Position numbers and translations under genes: made by a program | The notes under the pieces: model-generated | The model's database searches: none | What the model saw: only the letters and a program-made list of their open reading frames with translations | Told to the model about the DNA's origin: nothing | Source of the DNA: Planctomycetota bacterium | GTDB lineage: Bacteria > Planctomycetota > Phycisphaerae > Tepidisphaerales > Tepidisphaeraceae | Direction: 5' to 3' | Length of the DNA: 36,366 bases | NCBI GenBank assembly: GCA_026693085.1 | Contig: JAPLNB010000163.1 | Location: 1-36,366 of the forward strand | Part shown: positions 13,729 to 22,314 of the stretch, piece by piece | Numbering within the stretch: the stretch's first letter is position 1 | Layout of the letters: every line of letters starts with the position of its first letter

Positions 13729-16626
13729 ATGGCACGGCTGAACACAACGACATATTTAGATATTGAGTCTGAAATCCGGACATTTGGCCTGGACCTCTGG
13801 AAGCGCATTGCGGACGAGGTTCCTGGGCTGTTCAACAAGAGCTACTGGCAGGGGCTGATTCTCGACTGGGCGATGCGCGACCCATCGTTCAAGATCGACA
13901 TGTTCCGGCTGGTGGACGTCTTGCCATCGCTGTCGTCAACGGAGCAGGTTTCCCAGCATGTGCGAGAGCTTTTGCTGCGCGATGGGCGCGAGCTGCCGGG
14001 CATCCTGTCGGCGGCAGTGAAACTGGCGTCTGGGGGGTTTGCTTCGGGGATCGCGGCGAGGAGCCTTCGTTCGAATGTGCTCGGCCTGGCTGAGCGATTC
14101 ATCATTGGCAAGGACGCGAGCGAGGCGATTGGGGCGCTGGGGAAACTGCGCAAAGAGGGGTTTGCGTTTACGGTGGATCTGCTTGGCGAAGCGACGGTGA
14201 GCGACGGCGAGGCAACGATGTATCAGAACCGTTACCTCGACCTGATCGACCGGCTGAGCGAGGAGGTTGCGAACTGGCCTGGGGATGATTCGCTGGACCG
14301 GAACCATGTGGGGCCGATCCCGCGTGCGAATGTATCGGTGAAGGTGTCGGCGATGGCGGCGTTTCTGGACGCGGTGGACCCCGTGGGCAGCGTTGAGCGG
14401 CTGCGGCAAATCGTGCTGCCGCTGGTGCATCGTGCGAGGGAGAGGAACGTTGCGATCAACCTGGACCTGGAGCAATGGTCGATTCATGGGATTACTTTCG
14501 ATCTGTTCGAGTCGATTGCGATGGAGCCTGGGCTGCGCGATTGGCCGCACGTGGGGGTGGTGGTGCAGGCGTATCTCAAGGACAGCCGAGCGGACATCGA
14601 GCGATTGATTGGTCTGGCGAGGCGGCGCAACTGTCCGTTGGCAGTGCGCCTGGTGAAAGGCGCGTATTGGGAATACGAAGTGGCCCAGTCGCAGCAGTCT
14701 GGGTATGCGTGCCCGGTTTTCATTGACAAGGCCGCGACGGACGCGCAATACGAATCGCTGACTGCATTGATCTTGGAGAATATCAACGAGCTGCATCCGG
14801 CGTTTGCGAGTCATAACCTGCGGTCGCTGACCCATGCGATCGTGCTGGCTCGGCAGAAGAAGATCCCGTCGGCCGCCATTGAGCTGCAGATGCTGTACGG
14901 GATGGCCGAGCCGGAGCGGAAGGCGTTTCGGTCGACCGGGCATCGGGTGCGGATCTATTGCCCGGTGGGTGAGCAGTTGCCGGGTGTGGCGTATTTGGTG
15001 CGGCGACTGCTGGAGAACACGTCGAACAGCGGTTTTCTCCGGCTCAGCCACCACGAACACGTGGATATGCAGTCATTGATGAAGGCTCCCGAGCCCGGTC
15101 CGGCGCAAGCGGCCAAGAAGCTGTTGCTCAGCGGCGATCCGAGTACGGCGTATGAGTGTTGTGCCCTGACGGATTTCACGGACGCGGCGGCGCTGGGATC
15201 GTTGACGGCTGCGGTGGCGAGAGTGCGGGAATCGTTGCCGCTCGTGGTGCCGGTGGTGGTGGATGGCAGAGACCGCGCGACGGGCGGATCGATTGATCGG
15301 TCGTGTCCCAGCGATCCGTCGGTGATCGTGTCGCGAGTGACGATGGCGACGGCTGAGGAGGCGGATCGCGCGGCGACCGTGGCGTATGGGGCATTTCCTG
15401 CGTGGCGGGATTTGCCTGTGCGTGAGCGGGCAATATTGCTGGATCGGCTGGGTGATTTGCTTGAGCAGGATCGTCACGAATTGGCTGCGCTGCAGGTGTG
15501 GGAGGTTGCCAAGCCGTTCCGCGAATCGGATGCGGATGTCGCGGAGGCCATCGACTTCTGCCGCTACTATGCGCGGCAGGCGATGATCGAGTTGTCTCCG
15601 CGAAAGACAATGTGTGTGACGGGCGCGGCGGCGCTTGTGGCAGGGAACCCGGTGATTTTGAAGCCGTCGGGGCTGTCGAGCGCAGTTGCATATTCGTTGT
15701 ATCAGCGGATGATGCGGGCGGGTTTTTCGCCGCAGGTTGTGCAGTTAATTCCGGGGTCTGGGCAATCGGTGGGGATGCGGCTGGTGGAACATCCGCTGGT
15801 TGCACAGATTGCGTTTACGGGCAGCAAAGAGGTGGGCCTTTCGATTATTGAACGGGCCGCCAAGACGGTTGCTGGCCAGCCGCAGGTTCGACGAGTGGTC
15901 TGCGAAATGGGCGGAAAGAACGCGATTATCGTTGATGACGACGCCGACCTCGATGAAGCGGTGGCCGGGGTGATGAAAAGCGTGTTTGGTTTTGCGGGGC
16001 AGAAATGTTCGGCGTGCTCGCGTGTCGTGGTGGTGGGCGGCGCGTATGAGGCGTTTGTCAGGCGCCTGACGGAGGCGTGCCGGAGCATGATCGTCGGGGC
16101 GGCGAATGAGCCGTCGTGCCAATTGCCGCCCGTGGCCGACCCTGCGGCGCAGCAGCGACTGCTTCGGCTGATTTCGGATCCGCCTGCCGGTGCTACAGTG
16201 TTGTTCAAGGGCCAGACGCCGGCCATCGGGTGGTTCATTCCTCCGACGGTCTTCGCGGTGGAATCGGATCGACATCCGTTGATGCAGGAGGAGCTGTTTG
16301 CACCGATCGTAGCGGTGATGAAGGCGGACACGTTCTCCCAGGCGATCGATACTGCGATGGGGACGCAGTTTTTCCTGACGGGAGGGGTGTTCTCTCGCTC
16401 GCCGGCGCACCTGGACGAGGCGAGGAGCCGGTTTGGCGTCGGGAATCTGTATCTGAACCGCGGTTGCACGGGCGCGATCGTCGGCCGCCAGCCGTTCGGT
16501 GGTTTTGGCATGAGCGGGATCGGTACCAAGGCGGGGGGGCCGGGTTACCTGCTGTTCTTCGCAGACCCTCGGTCGATTACCGAGAACACGATGCGCCGCG
16601 GGATGACGCCGGACCTTACATCGTGA
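13729..16626 (+). CDS. putA: Proline dehydrogenase / P5C dehydrogenase fusion with damaged ALDH domain
   Basis: This 965-residue PutA-like enzyme lacks a DNA-binding domain and should convert proline to glutamate. The PRODH barrel shows VRLVKGAYWEYEVAQSQQ, FIDKAATDAQYESL, ASHNLRSLTHAI, IELQMLYGMAEP and YLVRRLLENTSNSGFLR. The aldehyde dehydrogenase half has CEMGGKNAIIVDDDADLDEA (general-base Glu), FAGQKCSACSR (nucleophile Cys) and GRQPFGGFGMSGIGTK. However, YYARQAMIELSPRKT runs straight into MCVTGAAALVAGNPVILKP. The roughly 30 residues that normally carry PWNFP, with the oxyanion-hole Asn, are absent at about residues 626-632, in frame. PRODH activity is expected; P5CDH activity is doubtful. 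ATG 13729 is preferred over 13666 because TATGAT lies six bases upstream (leaderless) and no Shine-Dalgarno supports 13666. Confidence 0.9.
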   Translation: MARLNTTTYLDIESEIRTFGLDLWKRIADEVPGLFNKSYWQGLILDWAMRDPSFKIDMFRLVDVLPSLSSTEQVSQHVRELLLRDGRELPGILSAAVKLASGGFASGIAARSLRSNVLGLAERFIIGKDASEAIGALGKLRKEGFAFTVDLLGEATVSDGEATMYQNRYLDLIDRLSEEVANWPGDDSLDRNHVGPIPRANVSVKVSAMAAFLDAVDPVGSVERLRQIVLPLVHRARERNVAINLDLEQWSIHGITFDLFESIAMEPGLRDWPHVGVVVQAYLKDSRADIERLIGLARRRNCPLAVRLVKGAYWEYEVAQSQQSGYACPVFIDKAATDAQYESLTALILENINELHPAFASHNLRSLTHAIVLARQKKIPSAAIELQMLYGMAEPERKAFRSTGHRVRIYCPVGEQLPGVAYLVRRLLENTSNSGFLRLSHHEHVDMQSLMKAPEPGPAQAAKKLLLSGDPSTAYECCALTDFTDAAALGSLTAAVARVRESLPLVVPVVVDGRDRATGGSIDRSCPSDPSVIVSRVTMATAEEADRAATVAYGAFPAWRDLPVRERAILLDRLGDLLEQDRHELAALQVWEVAKPFRESDADVAEAIDFCRYYARQAMIELSPRKTMCVTGAAALVAGNPVILKPSGLSSAVAYSLYQRMMRAGFSPQVVQLIPGSGQSVGMRLVEHPLVAQIAFTGSKEVGLSIIERAAKTVAGQPQVRRVVCEMGGKNAIIVDDDADLDEAVAGVMKSVFGFAGQKCSACSRVVVVGGAYEAFVRRLTEACRSMIVGAANEPSCQLPPVADPAAQQRLLRLISDPPAGATVLFKGQTPAIGWFIPPTVFAVESDRHPLMQEELFAPIVAVMKADTFSQAIDTAMGTQFFLTGGVFSRSPAHLDEARSRFGVGNLYLNRGCTGAIVGRQPFGGFGMSGIGTKAGGPGYLLFFADPRSITENTMRRGMTPDLTS

Positions 16627-16668
16627 GCGATATGGCTGGCGCGAATCGGTGATCGTTTCTGCGTGTGG

Positions 16669-17235
16669 CTACCTGGCCGCCAGCCGCTTCATCATTGGAA
16701 GCGGGGGGTGCTGGGCGGCGTAATGCTCTTCCATCTCCTTCAGGAGCTTCCGGTGGGTCATCCGAGCAGCGGGGCCCATACGGTCGGTCAGGAGTGCTCC
16801 ATTCAGATGGTCGTATTCATGTTGCCAGATGCGGGCGATATAGCCGGTCTCGGTCTGCTCGATGGTTTGGCCATCCAAGTCCTGTGCTGACATGTGAATG
16901 GCTTTATTGCGTACGACATTCACGTGGATTCCGGGGAAGCTGAGGCAGCCCTCTTCGGATTCTTCCTCGCCGACAGGGTCAGAGAGGACCGGGTTGACGT
17001 AGACGCGGTCATCGCCATCTTGTCCTGTGGGATTCATTACAAACATGCGGATGTTCATTCCCACCTGGGGTGCGGCCAGTCCGACACCCTTTGCATCGCG
17101 CACAAGGACAAACATCCGCCGAGCCAATGCCTGTAGCGCCTCGTCGAACACGTCGATGGGCTTGCTTTTCTTTTTGAGTCGCGGATCAGGCCAGCAGATG
17201 ATTCTAAGGTCTTCGTACATAGCCGCGGGTTCCAT
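16669..17235 (-). CDS. def: Peptide deformylase
   Basis: This 188-residue metalloenzyme removes the formyl group from nascent polypeptides at the ribosome exit. All three motifs are intact: GVGLAAPQVG (motif I), EEGCLSFPG (motif II, metal Cys) and QHEYDHLNG (motif III, the HExxH metal site). The start is ATG 17235 with AAGGGA five bases upstream; a TTG at 17256 would add seven residues but has less support. The C-terminal tail after the Lys/Glu helix is slightly extended. It converges with the proline dehydrogenase gene (42-nt gap) and diverges from the TPR gene. Confidence 0.97.
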   Translation of the reverse strand: MEPAAMYEDLRIICWPDPRLKKKSKPIDVFDEALQALARRMFVLVRDAKGVGLAAPQVGMNIRMFVMNPTGQDGDDRVYVNPVLSDPVGEEESEEGCLSFPGIHVNVVRNKAIHMSAQDLDGQTIEQTETGYIARIWQHEYDHLNGALLTDRMGPAARMTHRKLLKEMEEHYAAQHPPLPMMKRLAAR

Positions 17236-17400
17236 TGTATCCCTTCCCTGGTTCAAACATTAGGCCATTTGCCCGGTATGTTCAACAGGGCCTTTGACAT
17301 TCGACTCCTCGGCCTTATCGTTGTACGATGGTGGCCCGGCGGTGTTTGTGATCAAATAGACTCCATCCGCCAGATTTTTCTACTTTGCAAGGTTACAACT

Positions 17401-18813
17401 GTGGCTGATCTTCCTCCCGGTTATCGTGGCATCTCTCCCGAAGAGCAGGCAAAGGCCAAGCGATTCTTTGATCGTGGCAAAACGGTTGCCGATACGGGGA
17501 ACTACGACTATGCGATTGAAATGTACATCACGGGCTTGGTGATCGATCCGGATTGCCGGGAAGCGCACGAGGCTTTGCGCAACATCGGGATGATCCGCAA
17601 GGCCAGCGGCGGCAAGGACCTGGGGTTCATGGAGAAGACCAAGCTGCGCCGTCCGACAAAGGACGATCGGCAGAACATGCTGAACGCGGAGAAGCTGTTG
17701 GCGTATGATCCGGGGAATACCGACTACATGCTGTCGCTGCTGCAGAACGGCAACCGGGCGGGTCTGTCGGATACGGTTGCGTGGATCGGGCCGATTCTGC
17801 TTCGCGCCAATGCCGACAGCAAATCGCCGGAGCTCAGCAAATTTCTAGCGTTGAAGAACGTGTACAAGGACCTACGCCAATGGAAGTTGGCAACCGAGGC
17901 CTGCCATTATGCCTTGCGTCTTCGGCCGGAGGACATGGACCTTCCGACTGAGTTGAAGAACCTCAGCGCATTCGTCACGATGGAGGAGGGCAACTACCAG
18001 TCGGGCGGCAGTTTCCGCGACAGCATGAAAGGCAGGGACGAGCAGCAACGGCTGATCGAAGACTCCCGCGACGTGGTTCAAGGGGATGTGCTCGTCCGTC
18101 GAGTGAAGGAAGCGGAGGCCGAGTGGAAGGCCGACCCGAACGAAAGCAGCAAGATCGCGAAGTACGTTGACGCGTTGGAGCAGACCGAGGATGCCGAGAA
18201 TGAGAATCGGGCGATTGAAGTGCTTGAGGATACGTACAACCGCACCAAGCAGTTCCGCTATCGGCAGCGATCGGGGAAGATCAAGATGGCGCAGCTTTCG
18301 CGAATGGAGCGGTCGCTTCGGCAAGCCCTCCAGGTCACTCCGGAGAACGCGCAGCTCAAGAAGGACTACGAGGACTTCCGCCGGGAACAGTATGAGTTCG
18401 AGCTTGGCGAATACACTCTGGCGGCAGAAGCGTATCCCACAGATCTGGGCCTGAAATACCAAATGGCGACGCGTCTGTTCTATCTGAAGCGGTTTGATGA
18501 CGCAATTCCGGCGTTTCAGCAGGCTCGTGCTGATCCGAAGCTCAAAAACGACGCACAGATTCTCCTGGGCCGGTCATTTCTCGAGGCCGGATTCGTTGAC
18601 GAAGCCATCGAGACGCTGCATGGGGTCATTGATGACTATCAGATCAAAGGCGACGACCGCTCGAAGGAGATGTACTACTGGGAAGGGCGAGCGCAGGAGG
18701 AGAAAGGCGACGTGGACCTGGCGCTGAAGCGATACAGCCAGGTCTTCCAGTGGGAGTCCACCTATCGCGACGTTCAAACGCGGATCAGGGCGCTGCGAGT
18801 CAAGAAGAAGTAG
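17401..18813 (+). CDS. TPR-repeat protein
   Basis: This protein has 470 residues from GTG 17401 (MADLPPGYRG...). It has tetratricopeptide-like helix pairs at the N-terminus (AKRFFDRGKTVADTGNYDYA, AIEMYITGLVIDPD), in the middle (LALKNVYKDLRQWKLATEAC, HYALRLRPED) and near the C-terminus (YLKRFDDAIPAFQQARADP, AQILLGRSFLEAGFVDEAIE, GDVDLALKRYSQVF). The central ~180 residues are highly charged and probably coiled-coil. There is no signal peptide from this start, so it is a cytoplasmic scaffold of unknown partner. The frame is open to 17269, but the extra residues are not TPR-like and lack a ribosome site. It diverges from def and converges with the ECF sigma gene. Confidence 0.82.
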   Translation: MADLPPGYRGISPEEQAKAKRFFDRGKTVADTGNYDYAIEMYITGLVIDPDCREAHEALRNIGMIRKASGGKDLGFMEKTKLRRPTKDDRQNMLNAEKLLAYDPGNTDYMLSLLQNGNRAGLSDTVAWIGPILLRANADSKSPELSKFLALKNVYKDLRQWKLATEACHYALRLRPEDMDLPTELKNLSAFVTMEEGNYQSGGSFRDSMKGRDEQQRLIEDSRDVVQGDVLVRRVKEAEAEWKADPNESSKIAKYVDALEQTEDAENENRAIEVLEDTYNRTKQFRYRQRSGKIKMAQLSRMERSLRQALQVTPENAQLKKDYEDFRREQYEFELGEYTLAAEAYPTDLGLKYQMATRLFYLKRFDDAIPAFQQARADPKLKNDAQILLGRSFLEAGFVDEAIETLHGVIDDYQIKGDDRSKEMYYWEGRAQEEKGDVDLALKRYSQVFQWESTYRDVQTRIRALRVKKK

Positions 18814-18868
18814 CAAGGCCAAACCGGCACCTGATTCACCAGGAAGCGGCGGGGTGGTGATTGGCTTT

Positions 18869-19525
18869 CTACTCGTCATGCTCATGGTTTGGGACCATGC
18901 GCGTTGCCTCATCGCCGAAGACGCGGGTCAACTGTTCGCGCAGCATCAGTCTGGCCCGCAATAGCCGAACCTTGGTGTTGGCTACAGTGATCCCGAGGGT
19001 TTCGGCGGTCTGATTTGTGGACAGGTCCTCGACGTCGCGGAGCAGGAACACCAGGCGGTATTTTTCCTCCAGTTGCATAATCGCGTCGGTCAGGAGTGCG
19101 CGCGTCTCGTGTTGTTGGGCGATCTGCTGTGGATCATCCCGCCACTGGGCGATGAAATCCGGATGCGGTAGGGGGCGTTCATCCTCGCCGGTGTCGAGGT
19201 GCAGCGGTACTGTCGGGTGCGTCCGGCGCTTACGCAGAATTCTTAGCGCATGGTTTGTCGCAATACGCACCAGCCAAGTATGAAACGTTGACGCTTCCTT
19301 GAAATCTCTGATGTGTTCAACGATGCTCAGGAACGTCTCCTGAACCGCTTCTTCGGCGTCCTGGGTGTTTTGCACGATGCGCATGGCCAGGGTAAGAGTG
19401 GACTGTTCGTACCTTGCTACAAGTTGTTCAAAGGCATCAAGATCGCCGCCTTGGGCTGCGCGCACCCAGTGCTGATCGGGATCGACCGGCTCAGGGGCGG
19501 CGTTTGTTATGTTCTCATTGTCCAC
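18869..19525 (-). CDS. ECF-family RNA polymerase sigma factor
   Basis: This is a 218-residue sigma-70-type factor of the extracytoplasmic-function class. Region 2 spans about residues 27-100 (FEQLVARYEQSTLTLAMRIV, QDAEEAVQETFLSIVEHI, FHTWLVRIATNHALRILRKR) and region 4 about residues 145-200 (LEEKYRLVFLLRDVEDLS, TAETLGITVANTKVRLLRAR). A ~45-residue acidic linker joins them and there is no C-terminal extension. No anti-sigma gene lies downstream; the gene converges with the TPR gene. The start is GTG 19525 with no Shine-Dalgarno but TATAAT six bases upstream, suggesting a leaderless transcript. It is divergent from the two exported paralogues at 19692-22258, which are candidates for its regulon. 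Confidence 0.95.
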   Translation of the reverse strand: MDNENITNAAPEPVDPDQHWVRAAQGGDLDAFEQLVARYEQSTLTLAMRIVQNTQDAEEAVQETFLSIVEHIRDFKEASTFHTWLVRIATNHALRILRKRRTHPTVPLHLDTGEDERPLPHPDFIAQWRDDPQQIAQQHETRALLTDAIMQLEEKYRLVFLLRDVEDLSTNQTAETLGITVANTKVRLLRARLMLREQLTRVFGDEATRMVPNHEHDE

Positions 19526-19531
19526 GTCGCG

Positions 19532-19559
19532 ATTATAACCCTCAGCGGCCGCTCGTCAT
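19532..19559 (-). promoter_or_regulatory. Leaderless-type promoter of the ECF sigma gene
   Basis: On the minus strand TATAAT (19537-19532) ends 6 nt before the GTG start at 19525, and ATGACG (19559-19554) sits 16 bp upstream as a possible -35. No Shine-Dalgarno is present. The promoter is vegetative-looking, so the sigma gene need not be autoregulated. Confidence 0.6.
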
Positions 19560-19691
19560 GGCTATGGGTTCGTGATTCTCGAAAACCCGGAATCCAAACG
19601 CATAAGCCGCCCCGGAACAATTTCTGTCTCAGCGCATCAATAGATGGCGGGTATAGAGATTAGGATCCCCAACCTTTCGGGAGGTAGTGCG

Positions 19692-20996
19692 ATGATGCGT
19701 ATCGAGCTTCGCCTTGTGATTGTGTCCTTGCTCGGGGTGTTCCTGCTTGCCGCGGCACCTTCCCAGACGGCCCCTGGTTCGAGCGAGATCGAAGCCCTGA
19801 TTGGTCAACTTTCGAGCCCGGACGAGAAGGTTCGCCAAGCCGCGCAGGAGAAGTTGATCGGCATGGGCGAGGATGCGCGTGTGGCCCTTGAGGCGCATGT
19901 GCGCGCGCGGGCTGCCGCCGAGGCCGCGTTGCAGAAGATCGACACCAACAAGGTTGCCGGCGCGACGATGCTTACGCTGGACGTTAAAGAGGCCTCCGCG
20001 GAGAACGTCATTGCGGAGATAACGAAGCAAACGGGCTTCGAGATTCAGCCGTCGCACGAATCGGTCTGGCAGCAGGCGAACCCGACACCGATCGGCCTGA
20101 GTGTGAACAAGCAGCCGTTCTGGAGCGTGATGCGTGAAGTGTGTTCGAAGACCGGGCTCTCGATCTATCCCGGCGGCTACAGCGACCGGCGCATCCGGGT
20201 CATCGGTGCGTCGCAAGTGGGGCAGAACCCCATGAAATGCCCTGCCGTCATCAACGGCGCGTTCATGATCACGGTTAACAGCCTGCAGCGTACGAGCACC
20301 ATCGATATGGCGAACCCGCAGAGCATTTCGCGATCGATGTACCTTCAGATGATGACGTTCTGTGAGCCGAAAGTGCGCGTCATCCAGTACTCGTACAGCC
20401 CGGAAATGGAAGAAGCTGTGGACGACAAAGGCAACTCGCTGATCCCGGCGATGCGGAGCGGCGCGATGCGTCAGATGACCCAGGGCCGTGGGGTTGTCTG
20501 GAACAGCAGTGTCCCGCTGCAATACCCGGCCGAGCCTGGGCAGAAGATATCCAAGCTCCGCGGCAAGCTTCGGTTCGTCGTTCAGACCCGGAGCGAAACG
20601 CTGGAGATTCCGGACGTGCTGAAAGCCAAGGACGTAACGAAGACAGTTGCCGGGCGGCGGATTTCGCTTAAGGAGTTCCGCAAGACCGGGGACCGGCAAT
20701 ACCAGGCGCATATTGTCGTCAACCGGGAAGGCATGGATCATCAGCAGTTTTCGGAGATCGTGAACAACCCGTCGGTTCGTGTCATCGACGCCGATGGCCA
20801 TGAGCTGGTCTACAACGGCAGCAACGGCGGAAGCGGCGGGAACGATGTATATGAGACGAGGCTGATGTTCTCCTCGCGTGTTGGCGGGCCTGAGGCTGCG
20901 GCCCCTGGGGAACCTGCGACACTTCTATGGGAGTTGCCGACTGCCGTCCAGGAGATCACGATTCCGTTTGAGTTTACTGACCTGCCGCTGCCGTGA
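19692..20996 (+). CDS. Exported protein with HEAT-like and secretin-N0-like regions, paralogue A
   Basis: This protein has 434 residues with a Sec signal (LRLVIVSLLGVFLLAAAPSQ). Residues ~30-75 (EIEALIGQLSSPDEKVRQAA, EKLIGMGEDARVALEAHV) look like one HEAT-type helical repeat. Next, TLDVKEASAENVIAEITKQTGFEI and VNKQPFWSVMREVCSKTGLSI have the 'strand, helix, Q/xTG' pattern of the STN/N0 domain of secretins and TonB transducers. The second half (EPKVRVIQYSYSPEMEEAVD, DKGNSLIP, LEIPDVLKAKDVTKTVAG) is shared with the next gene, as is the ending IPFEFTDLPLP. No function is known. Start ATG 19692 follows GGGAGG (19679-19684). The downstream paralogue's frame overlaps the stop region. Confidence 0.8.
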   Translation: MMRIELRLVIVSLLGVFLLAAAPSQTAPGSSEIEALIGQLSSPDEKVRQAAQEKLIGMGEDARVALEAHVRARAAAEAALQKIDTNKVAGATMLTLDVKEASAENVIAEITKQTGFEIQPSHESVWQQANPTPIGLSVNKQPFWSVMREVCSKTGLSIYPGGYSDRRIRVIGASQVGQNPMKCPAVINGAFMITVNSLQRTSTIDMANPQSISRSMYLQMMTFCEPKVRVIQYSYSPEMEEAVDDKGNSLIPAMRSGAMRQMTQGRGVVWNSSVPLQYPAEPGQKISKLRGKLRFVVQTRSETLEIPDVLKAKDVTKTVAGRRISLKEFRKTGDRQYQAHIVVNREGMDHQQFSEIVNNPSVRVIDADGHELVYNGSNGGSGGNDVYETRLMFSSRVGGPEAAAPGEPATLLWELPTAVQEITIPFEFTDLPLP

Positions 20997-21019
20997 GCAC
21001 ACGGCGCAGGAGTATGGAT

Positions 21020-22258
21020 ATGACAGAGCCAATGCGACAGCCCGCGCAGCGAGTTCCCAGTTGGCTGCTGTACGTGCTGCTGGTTCTGGCGCTTGCTGGC
21101 GGCGTGTACTACGTCTGGTGGACCGTCTTCAGGATTCCCGGCAGTTCGCAAGCCGACGTGATCGTAGTCGATCCGCGAACCGTCGCGACGTCAGCTCACC
21201 TGGCGTTTGCGCCACTGCCGCGGGGCACGGACCCCGGCGCGACGTTGATCACGCTGCAACTCAAGAATGCTGCTCCGGATGCGGCTTTTGGCGAACTGGC
21301 CAAGCTTGGCGCGGTTGACATCCGGCCTGGCACGCCGGGGCTTTGGCAACAGGTGAAGGCGAGGTCGATCAGCGCATCGTTCACCCGCCAGGCGTTCTGG
21401 CCGAGCTTCTTTGAGTTGTGTCGCCAGTCTGGTCTGTACCCCAACGACGTCTCAACGTCGGGCGACGCTGCGCTCGCCAACCGTGCAATCATCCAACTGA
21501 TTCCGGACTTGCGCAACCGCATCCGCTGCCCGGCCGTGTCTGCCGGGTCATGCACGATCGTGCTCCGGCAGATCAGTCACACCACCACTGCCGATCTTTC
21601 CGTCCAGAAACCCACGCAGCACGACATCCACGTTGATCTGACGCTGTACGCCGAGCCGAAGCTTTCAATTCTCGAGACGGCGTACGTTCCGGACATCGAA
21701 CAGGCCATCGATGAAGCCGGCAATTCGCTGGTTCCGCCTCAGCCTCCGTATCGCTCTTATTCGGGTGGCGGCACGGGCAACGCGTGGAGCGGGAACATGC
21801 AGATTCGTCTGGTCTACCCCCCAAAGCCTTCCAAGCGGATCGCGCGCTTAACGGCGACCGCTCGCGTCATCGCCGCCAAGATTCAGGCTTTGGAGATTCC
21901 GGACGTGCTTAACGCGCATGACGTGAGCAATACGATTGACGGCGTGAACGTCTTTTTCAAAGGGCTGACACAGACTCCCTCGGGCTATGCCGCGGGTTTT
22001 TATTTCAGTGGCGGCGCGGATCCGCGGGTCACCACTCGCTTCTTGTCGCATCGCGGCCGCGTTCGGCTGGTTGATGCCCAAGGCCGCGACTACGGGTTTT
22101 CCGGCAGCGACAACAGCAACAGCCCGCAAGGCTTCAACCTGAGTGTGCGCTTCAGCCGCGGCTCGCTGACTGGGGCGGCGAAGCTGATGGTCTCTGTCCC
22201 CACGCAGATCCGGGAGATTCGCGTCCCGTTTACATTTACCGACCTGCCGCTGCCGTGA
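21020..22258 (+). CDS. Membrane-anchored paralogue B of the upstream exported protein
   Basis: This 412-residue protein has an N-terminal TM helix (LLYVLLVLALAGGVYYVWW, residues ~14-32) preceded by a short basic tail, so it is probably anchored with the rest outside. It parallels paralogue A: TLQLKNAAPDAAFGELAKLG and FTRQAFWPSFFELCRQSGLY in the N0-like part, then AEPKLSILETAYVPDIEQAI, DEAGNSLVPP and LEIPDVLNAHDVSNTIDGV, and the same ending VPFTFTDLPLP. It lacks the HEAT-like segment of A. ATG 21020 is chosen because AGGAG (21008-21012) has 7-nt spacing; GTG 20993 (overlapping the stop of A) and ATG 21014 are alternatives. It is very likely co-transcribed and co-functional with A. Confidence 0.8.
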   Translation: MTEPMRQPAQRVPSWLLYVLLVLALAGGVYYVWWTVFRIPGSSQADVIVVDPRTVATSAHLAFAPLPRGTDPGATLITLQLKNAAPDAAFGELAKLGAVDIRPGTPGLWQQVKARSISASFTRQAFWPSFFELCRQSGLYPNDVSTSGDAALANRAIIQLIPDLRNRIRCPAVSAGSCTIVLRQISHTTTADLSVQKPTQHDIHVDLTLYAEPKLSILETAYVPDIEQAIDEAGNSLVPPQPPYRSYSGGGTGNAWSGNMQIRLVYPPKPSKRIARLTATARVIAAKIQALEIPDVLNAHDVSNTIDGVNVFFKGLTQTPSGYAAGFYFSGGADPRVTTRFLSHRGRVRLVDAQGRDYGFSGSDNSNSPQGFNLSVRFSRGSLTGAAKLMVSVPTQIREIRVPFTFTDLPLP

Positions 22259-22300
22259 TGGAAAGCTAAAAATCGGGAATGATCTCTTTGGCGTCTTGGT

Positions 22301-22306
22301 TATAAT
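22301..22306 (+). promoter_or_regulatory. Leaderless-type -10 element of hemB
   Basis: TATAAT ends 8 nt before the hemB ATG (22315). A transcription start 6-8 nt downstream of the -10 would fall at or beside the start codon. ATGATC (22279-22284) at 16-bp spacing is only a weak -35. No Shine-Dalgarno is present. Confidence 0.6.
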
Positions 22307-22314
22307 CCGGCGGC

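Noticed and set aside
13936..15060. 374-codon minus-strand frame
   Set aside because: It lies opposite the proline dehydrogenase domain; the product is Arg/His/Gln-rich and unlike any protein family.
18814..18868. Possible bidirectional terminator between TPR and sigma genes
   Set aside because: GCCAA and TTGGC can pair and TTTCT follows, but the stem is only five pairs with a long, poorly paired interior.
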